Source: Zoogloea sp.
GTDB lineage: Bacteria; Pseudomonadota; Gammaproteobacteria; Burkholderiales; Rhodocyclaceae
NCBI GenBank assembly: GCA_016790385.1
Contig: JAEUNV010000135.1
Span: forward strand, 1-10,316
Length of the DNA stretch: 10,316 nucleotides
Direction of reading: 5' to 3'
Part shown: positions 6,532-10,316 of the stretch, in pieces
Numbering within the stretch: the first letter of the stretch is position 1
How the letters are laid out: every line of letters starts with the position of its first letter
Notes under the pieces: model-generated
The model's database searches: none
What the model was told of the DNA's origin: nothing
Seen by the model: the letters and a program-made list of their open reading frames with translations, nothing else
Position numbers and translations under genes: made by a program

Positions 6532-6876
6532 TCAGCCGATTTCGGGGTCGCCGTAGGCCGCGCGCACGTTGCGCTGGCGCACGCCGCCCGACAGCAATTG
6601 GCGCACGTTGTCCATCCACGGGTCGGTGTGGACACGGACTTCCTTGTCATCGTCGAGAATCCGCCGGATCAGGGCGATCTTTTTCTTGCGTTCCTCTTCC
6701 GACATCTGCCTTGGGCGACCTGGGAAGCCCAGTGCCTCTTCGACGCCGAGCCGGTCGCGCAGGGATGCAACCTGCCGCTCCAGGCGGCTCAGGCGGTCCC
6801 AATCATTTGCCCGCGCCGCATCAACCATTTCGGTGGAGTAGGCGCTCATCTGTTGAAGAAGGGCGAGGGAGCTCAT
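6532..6876 (-). CDS. fliT: Flagellar export chaperone FliT (FliD chaperone)
   Basis: The 114-aa, mostly helical, charged protein fits FliT in size and pattern: an N-terminal helix (LALLQQMSAYSTEMVDAA), ANDWDRLSRLERQVASLRDRL at 23-43 (the family 'W..L..LE..R' segment), and EEERKKKIALIRRIL then DKEVRVHTDPWMDNVRQLLS near the C-terminus. FliT keeps the cap protein FliD export-competent in the cytoplasm; in enterobacteria it also restrains the FlhDC regulator, which cannot be assumed here. It begins 19 nt after fliS with a CGGAGAAT ribosome site and sits in the fliD-fliS-fliT order usual for this set. The C-terminal tail (GGVRQRNVRAAYGDPEIG) is not a motif I recognise. Sequence conservation in FliT is low, so position adds much of the certainty. 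Confidence 0.88.
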   Translation of the reverse strand: MSSLALLQQMSAYSTEMVDAARANDWDRLSRLERQVASLRDRLGVEEALGFPGRPRQMSEEERKKKIALIRRILDDDKEVRVHTDPWMDNVRQLLSGGVRQRNVRAAYGDPEIG

Positions 6877-6895
6877 GCAATATTCTCCGGCGTTC

Positions 6896-7309
6896 TTAGC
6901 GGTTGGCCTGGTCGTAGGTGCCGATTTCTTCCCAGGCGCCTTTCAGTTCGTTCAGCAGCCGCGCAACTTCGTCCAGGGCGGGCCGGCTGTTGTTGAGGTT
7001 GGCGTGGAGCAGACGCTGCGTCATGTAATCGTATAGAGCACCGAGGCGCTCCGCCAGTTCGCCCCCGGCCTCGTAATCGAGACTCACCTTGAGTCCGTTG
7101 GTGATGATCTCTATGGCCTTGGAGGTGGCGGTGCCCTTGGTGGGAATGTCCTTGTTGTCCATGGCGATGGCAGCGGTACCGATCTGCAACAGCGCGCCTT
7201 CGAAGAGCATCAGGATGAGTTTGTGCGGATCGGCAGTGGAGACCCCGGTTTCCACGCCGACTTCGGCATAGACTGAGGCAGCGCGGCGGGTGGCGAGGCC
7301 AAACGACAT
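6896..7309 (-). CDS. fliS: Flagellin export chaperone FliS
   Basis: The 137-aa protein shows the FliS pattern: a conserved Tyr near the N-terminus (Y14), TADPHKLILMLFEGALL (25-41), then KGTATSKAIEIITNGLKVSLDYEAGGELAERLGALYDYMTQRLLHAN, and a C-terminal helix LNELKGAWEEIGTYDQ. FliS binds the disordered C-terminus of flagellin in the cytoplasm, prevents premature polymerisation and delivers it to the export gate. Its client FliC lies about 2.1 kb upstream on the same strand. It starts 18 nt after fliD with a CGGAGAAC ribosome site and is followed 19 nt later by fliT, so it is almost certainly part of the fliD transcript. Length is typical and nothing is missing. Confidence 0.95.
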   Translation of the reverse strand: MSFGLATRRAASVYAEVGVETGVSTADPHKLILMLFEGALLQIGTAAIAMDNKDIPTKGTATSKAIEIITNGLKVSLDYEAGGELAERLGALYDYMTQRLLHANLNNSRPALDEVARLLNELKGAWEEIGTYDQANR

Positions 7310-7327
7310 CTTGTTCTCCGGTCGGGG

Positions 7328-8722
7328 TTAGTTGCTTGCCATGTTGCTGAGGATGGACAACTGCTGGCTCAGGTAGCTGCTCGTTGTGCTCATGCTCGCC
7401 ATGGTTGTATCCAGGGCCGTGAATTGCGCCCGGTAGGTTTTTTCAATCATCGTCAGGCGCGAATTGAGCGCCTCGATCCGCCTGTCGAGGTTCTTTATGC
7501 TCGAGTTCAGGCCGTCGGTGCGGCTTGCGATGACTCCACTCGTGTCCAGCAGGTTGGTCGTGGTCGTCTTCATCGCATCGCCATAGGCACCAATCGCCGA
7601 GGCCACGTCTGCGAAATTGGCGCTTGCCGCCTTGTCGAACTTGGTGGTGTCCAGTTTCAGGCTGCCGTCGGTCTGGAACGAGATGCCCATGTCGCTGAGC
7701 GCCTTGATGGAACTGCTTCCGAGGCTGGCAGGAACGTTCGTGAGGCTGCCGCGGATCTGCGACTGAATGGTGCGCAGGGACGCGTCGCCGTTGAGAACGG
7801 CCGCTGTCTTGGTGGTGGTATTGTAGGCGCCGAGGCTCTTCAGGGAAGAGTTGAGGCTGTTGTACGCATTAATGAAACTGTCGACCTTTGTCTTCAGGTC
7901 CGATGTGTCACGTGTGATCGTCAGCGTGGTCGAGCCGGTCTTGGTCAATTCCAGATTCACGCCGTCGATCGCATTGGAGATGGAGTTGCCGCTGGTGGCG
8001 ATGGAAATGCCCTGGATCTTCACTACCGCGTCGGTTGCTGCCAGCGTTTCGCTGAAGGCACTGGCGGCGGCGATCGGGCTGCCCGGTGCGGCGGGATCGA
8101 TGAATTCGGCAGTGCCGGAAAGGCTGACGGCGGCGGCCGTGCCACCGGTGGTGGCAGTGAGCAGGAGGTTCTGCTTGCCCCCCGTATCGGTAACAATGCT
8201 GGCGCTCACCCCGGCGCCAGCTTTGTTGATGGCATCCCGCACGCCGGCAAGGGTGTTTTGGCCGCTTTCCAAGGTGATGTCAACGGCGTTGCTGCCCTTG
8301 GTGATGGTCAGGGTGCGGCTGCTGTCCGAGCCAAAATCAAGAACAGGGTCGCCTGCGCTGTAGGTCTTGCCGAGGGCGAGGCGCTGGTTTGTGGCCAGTG
8401 TCGTGACCTCCAGCGAGTACGTGCCCGCGACGGCTGAACTGCCGGCCGTTGCTGTAGCGATGGTCGAATCGGCAAGGCTTGCCTTGTAGGCGGAAAAAGC
8501 TGCCGTTGCGTTCTGGCCGATTGCCGGTGTCAATGCCTTGGCCGCCGTTTGGAGGGCCGACAGGCCGCTCTTGAGCGTGCCGAGGGCGGAAATCTTCGAC
8601 TGGTAGCTGCTCTGCTGGCTCTGAAGCTTGGTAACGGGCTGTTTCTCAATGGACATCAGGCTGCTGATGATCGACTCGACCGACAGTCCCGAACCAATGC
8701 CGGCTGAAGAAAGGCTTGCCAT
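7328..8722 (-). CDS. fliD: Flagellar filament cap protein FliD (HAP2)
   Basis: The 464-aa exported protein forms the cap at the filament tip, under which flagellin monomers fold. The N-terminus has the FliD pattern (MASLSSAGIGSGLSVESIIS, then MSIEKQPVTKLQSQQSSYQSK, within 1-60), a long S/T/A-rich middle forms the variable outer domains, and the C-terminal FliD_C region includes LRTIQSQIRGSLTN, LSDMGISFQTDGSLKLD and a coiled-coil tail with SRLTMIEKTYRAQFTALDTTMASM. Both termini are helical, as needed for export and for inserting into the filament end. The ATG at 8722 has an AGGGG ribosome site 7 nt away. A sigma-28 element ends 38 nt upstream and a sigma-54 element about 90 nt upstream, so it is the first gene of fliD-fliS-fliT-fliK-fhlB. 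Length is typical. Confidence 0.95.
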   Translation of the reverse strand: MASLSSAGIGSGLSVESIISSLMSIEKQPVTKLQSQQSSYQSKISALGTLKSGLSALQTAAKALTPAIGQNATAAFSAYKASLADSTIATATAGSSAVAGTYSLEVTTLATNQRLALGKTYSAGDPVLDFGSDSSRTLTITKGSNAVDITLESGQNTLAGVRDAINKAGAGVSASIVTDTGGKQNLLLTATTGGTAAAVSLSGTAEFIDPAAPGSPIAAASAFSETLAATDAVVKIQGISIATSGNSISNAIDGVNLELTKTGSTTLTITRDTSDLKTKVDSFINAYNSLNSSLKSLGAYNTTTKTAAVLNGDASLRTIQSQIRGSLTNVPASLGSSSIKALSDMGISFQTDGSLKLDTTKFDKAASANFADVASAIGAYGDAMKTTTTNLLDTSGVIASRTDGLNSSIKNLDRRIEALNSRLTMIEKTYRAQFTALDTTMASMSTTSSYLSQQLSILSNMASN

Positions 8723-8759
8723 GATGTACCCCTGTCGTGCTTCGTTGCTACTGGTTTTA

Positions 8760-8786
8760 ATTACGGCCGGGCTTCAGAGAACTTGA
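8760..8786 (-). promoter_or_regulatory. Sigma-28 (FliA) promoter for fliD
   Basis: Read on the minus strand, TCAAGTTC (8786-8779), an 11-nt spacer and GCCGTAAT (8767-8760) match the FliA consensus TAAAGTTT-N11-GCCGATAA at 6/8 and 5/8 positions with exact spacing, including the diagnostic GCCG. Transcription would begin near 8753, giving a leader of about 30 nt before the fliD ATG. The strand, spacing and neighbouring flagellar gene make a chance match unlikely. Confidence 0.7.
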
Positions 8787-8811
8787 GGCCAACGCCGGGA
8801 ATGCAGTCATT

Positions 8812-8829
8812 ATGCATGTACCGTGCCAA
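8812..8829 (-). promoter_or_regulatory. Sigma-54 (RpoN) -24/-12 promoter for fliD
   Basis: Read on the minus strand, TTGGCACG (8829-8822), four bases and ATGCA (8817-8813) match the sigma-54 consensus TGGCACG-N4-TTGCA with one mismatch, and the invariant GG and GC are exactly 10 nt apart. Transcription would start near 8802, leaving an 80-nt leader that contains the sigma-28 promoter. Such a promoter needs an enhancer-binding activator (FleQ/FlrA or FleR/FlrC type in polar flagellates); the activator is not encoded in this window. Confidence 0.75.
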
Positions 8830-8875
8830 TCCCTTCGAGATGGCCGCGGTTCCCCGGGGTGGAGTGCGAGTACGG

Positions 8876-8902
8876 AAAAAAATCCCACCGCAGGGGTGGG
8901 AT
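8876..8902 (-). terminator. Intrinsic terminator after flaG
   Basis: On the minus strand a perfect 8-bp stem (ATCCCACC/GGTGGGAT, arms 8902-8895 and 8889-8882) with a 5-nt loop is followed directly by seven T (8882-8876; the first also closes the stem). This is a classic Rho-independent terminator, 57 nt past the flaG stop. It isolates the fliC-flaG transcript from the fliD promoter region, which starts 47 nt farther on. Confidence 0.92.
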
Positions 8903-8958
8903 CAATGTTGCCAGGGGAGGAGCTGGCTACGGGTGTCGATGCCCGCCGGGGCGTGCCT

Positions 8959-9348
8959 TCACGCTTGTTGCTTGACCAGCAGGCCTTGAAGCTTGTCCAG
9001 GGCCTTGGCAATGTCGATGACTTCTTCAGATGGGATCTGCCGGATGACCTTCTTGGACTCGGTGTCGATGACCTTGACCACCGTCACCCCGATGTCCTCG
9101 TCGATGGAGAACTGAAGACTGTTGGCGGTTTGCTTGATCACGTCCTGAATCTGCTTCACGGCCTGATTCAACTGCTCACTGCTGGGGGGCGGCCGAAGGG
9201 CGTTCTGGGGAGGGGCGGATTGTTGAGCGCGGGCTGCCTCGGGAGTGGCCTCCGCCGCACGTACTGCGCCTGCACCGGTGTTTTGGGCGGGGGTCTGTAC
9301 GGGAGGCGCGTATTGCGTGCTGCCCGCGCCGACGGACTGGATGCTCAT
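8959..9348 (-). CDS. flaG: FlaG family flagellar protein
   Basis: The 129-aa protein has two parts. The first 55 residues or so are a low-complexity A/P/Q segment. Residues about 59-129 match the FlaG family: EQLNQAVKQIQDVIKQTANSLQF, then SIDEDIGVTVVKVID, and IRQIPSEEVI (102-111) with a final amphipathic helix. FlaG lies next to fliC or fliD in many polar flagellates and influences filament length; the mechanism is not settled. The gene begins 73 nt after the fliC stop, just beyond a strong hairpin, with a GGGAG ribosome site 6 nt before the ATG. I see no separate promoter, so it is probably expressed by read-through from fliC at a lower level. An intrinsic terminator follows its stop. Confidence 0.9.
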   Translation of the reverse strand: MSIQSVGAGSTQYAPPVQTPAQNTGAGAVRAAEATPEAARAQQSAPPQNALRPPPSSEQLNQAVKQIQDVIKQTANSLQFSIDEDIGVTVVKVIDTESKKVIRQIPSEEVIDIAKALDKLQGLLVKQQA

Positions 9349-9365
9349 GATGTTCTCCCGGTTGT

Positions 9366-9405
9366 GCGACAGGCGCCGCGCCGGTCAGGGCGCGGCGCCT
9401 GTTGC
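9366..9405 (-). terminator. Strong GC hairpin between fliC and flaG
   Basis: A perfect 14-bp inverted repeat (9369-9382 with 9389-9402, GGCGCCGCGCC core) has a 6-nt loop; past one mismatch (A/C on the transcribed RNA) it gains two more pairs. It starts 16 nt after the fliC stop and ends 17 nt before the flaG ATG, just ahead of the flaG ribosome site. No U-tract follows on the minus strand, so it may be a partial terminator, a 3' stabiliser of fliC mRNA, or both. Confidence 0.6.
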
Positions 9406-9421
9406 GATTGCTTGAAGCGGC

Positions 9422-10246
9422 TTATTGCAGCAGGGACAGCACGTTGTTGGGCATGCTGTTGGCCTGCGCCACCATGGCGGTACCCGCCTGTTGCAGGATC
9501 TGGCCGCGGGTCATGTTCGCCGTTTCCTGGGCAAAATCGGCATCCATGATCCGGCCGCGGGACGCCTGGGCGTTCTCAGATGCCACCGACAGGGTCTGGA
9601 CAACCGAGCTGAAGCGGTTTTGTACGGCACCCCAGGTGGCGCGGGCGGTATTCACGTTGTTGATCTGGGTGTCGATGCTCGCAATCGCTGCGGTGGCCGC
9701 GCCCACGCTGGACACGCTGCCGGATACGGCGGCTGACACGCCGGACAGGGTCACGGCGCTGCCCTGCACGCTGATGGTGTCGGTGGTGGCCGTACCTGCG
9801 CCGACCTGGAAGGTCACGGCGGAGGAGAGGTTCAGCACGTTCTGGCCGTTGAAGGTGGTGCCGCCGATAACGCGCTGGATTTCCGATTGCAGTTGCTGGA
9901 ATTCGGTGTTCAGGTTGGCCTGGTCGCCGGAGGTGTAGGTGCCGTTGGCGGCCTGCACGGCGAGTTCGCGCATCCGTTGCAGGTTGTCGGTCACGGCCTG
10001 CATGGCGCTTTCAGCGGTCTGCGCCATGGAGATGCCGTCGTTGGCGTTGCGGATGGCCACATCGAAGCCCTTGGCTTGCGAGTTCATGCGGTCGGCAATC
10101 GCCAGGCCCGCCGCATCGTCCTTCGCGCTATTGACGCGGAGGCCGGAAGACAGGCGCTGCACCGAAGTGGCCAGACTGGCCTGGGAGGTGGAAAGATTGC
10201 GTTGTGCATTCAGCGACATCGCATTGGTGTTGATAGTGGCAGCCAT
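9422..10246 (-). CDS. fliC: Flagellin (filament subunit)
   Basis: The 274-aa protein is a compact flagellin. Residues 1-140 carry the conserved N-terminal D0/D1 helices ([38 protein letters not shown]) and about 190-274 the C-terminal D1/D0 helices ([20 protein letters not shown], then [12 protein letters not shown]). Only about 50 residues (141-189), rich in A/S/G/V/T, replace the large exposed D2/D3 domains of enteric flagellins. The D1 segment Q90-R-M-R-E-L with E115 resembles the region recognised by TLR5 in Salmonella flagellin. An AAGGAG ribosome site lies 8 nt before the ATG. The protein is secreted by the flagellar type III system without a cleaved signal and needs FliS, encoded downstream. 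Two features flank it: a strong hairpin after the stop and an AT-rich inverted repeat 23 nt upstream of the start. Confidence 0.97.
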   Translation of the reverse strand: MAATINTNAMSLNAQRNLSTSQASLATSVQRLSSGLRVNSAKDDAAGLAIADRMNSQAKGFDVAIRNANDGISMAQTAESAMQAVTDNLQRMRELAVQAANGTYTSGDQANLNTEFQQLQSEIQRVIGGTTFNGQNVLNLSSAVTFQVGAGTATTDTISVQGSAVTLSGVSAAVSGSVSSVGAATAAIASIDTQINNVNTARATWGAVQNRFSSVVQTLSVASENAQASRGRIMDADFAQETANMTRGQILQQAGTAMVAQANSMPNNVLSLLQ

Positions 10247-10269
10247 TTTGGTTCTCCTTAAGTCCGTTC

Positions 10270-10293
10270 AAGATAAGCGTTTAGGCTTAACTT
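10270..10293 (-). promoter_or_regulatory. Inverted repeat / possible promoter region of fliC
   Basis: The AT-rich leader of fliC holds a 9-bp inverted repeat with one mismatch (minus strand AAGTTAAGC, 6 nt, GCTTATCTT). The same stretch gives a poor sigma-28 resemblance: CAAAGTTA (10295-10288) and GCTTATCT (10278-10271), but with a 9-nt instead of 11-nt spacer. It could be an operator, an mRNA 5' stem, or part of the promoter. The window ends 23 nt farther on, so the true fliC promoter may lie partly outside. Confidence 0.35.
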
Positions 10294-10316
10294 TGGTTCG
10301 CCTTGCCCGGTATGTG

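Noticed and set aside
5965..6996. 343-codon open frame on the plus strand opposite fliK, fliT and fliS
   Set aside because: It spans three genes and two intergenic gaps of a tight flagellar operon and looks like random GC-rich coding.
7424..8437. 337-codon open frame on the plus strand opposite fliD
   Set aside because: FliD on the minus strand is certain; the opposite frame has shadow-like composition (many Gly, Arg, Val, Asp) and no family features.
8903..8958. Short stretch between the flaG stop and its terminator checked for a small gene or RNA
   Set aside because: No start with a ribosome site and no significant stem apart from a weak GCCC/GGGC pair; it is best read as the flaG 3' untranslated region.

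Overview
The window is about 10.3 kb of GC-rich, densely coding bacterial chromosome. Gene content and protein style suggest a motile betaproteobacterium, most likely of the Rhodocyclales type (Azoarcus/Thauera-like). This is inferred from family resemblance and from flagellar genes with sigma-54 and sigma-28 promoter sequences. No database search was possible. There are no RNA genes, mobile elements or CRISPR arrays that I can support.

Left half (+ strand, 1-5088): the 3' end of rsmE (16S rRNA methyltransferase) overlaps the start of pap (two-domain PPK2 polyphosphate:AMP phosphotransferase). Then come argA (N-acetylglutamate synthase, with an unusual N-terminal extension containing a perfect 21-bp tandem duplication), a membrane-anchored PAS-PAS-GGDEF diguanylate cyclase whose GTG start overlaps the argA stop by 4 nt, and the small Fe(II)/Fe-S maintenance protein gene yggX. 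The first four genes are packed tightly enough to be one transcript. yggX follows after 62 nt.

Right half (- strand, 10246 back to 5067): a late flagellar block in the order fliC (flagellin), flaG, fliD (filament cap), fliS (flagellin chaperone), fliT (FliD chaperone), a FliK-like hook-length/substrate-switch protein, and a small FlhB C-terminal-domain homologue (FhlB/FlhX type). A strong GC hairpin separates fliC from flaG. A textbook intrinsic terminator ends flaG. The flaG-fliD gap then carries a sigma-54 (-24/-12) element and, downstream of it, a sigma-28 element. This makes fliD-fliS-fliT-fliK-fhlB look like a separately controlled operon with two flagellar promoters. The two halves converge, and the 3' ends of yggX and fhlB overlap by 22 nt.

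Together the right half makes, chaperones, caps and times export of the flagellar filament. The left half holds housekeeping functions plus one c-di-GMP synthase, which could link to motility through c-di-GMP, though nothing here proves that link. I found no clearly new system. The most notable points are the dual fliD promoter, the FliK-like/FhlB pair without an autocleavage motif, the translational coupling of a diguanylate cyclase to argA, and the argA tandem repeat.
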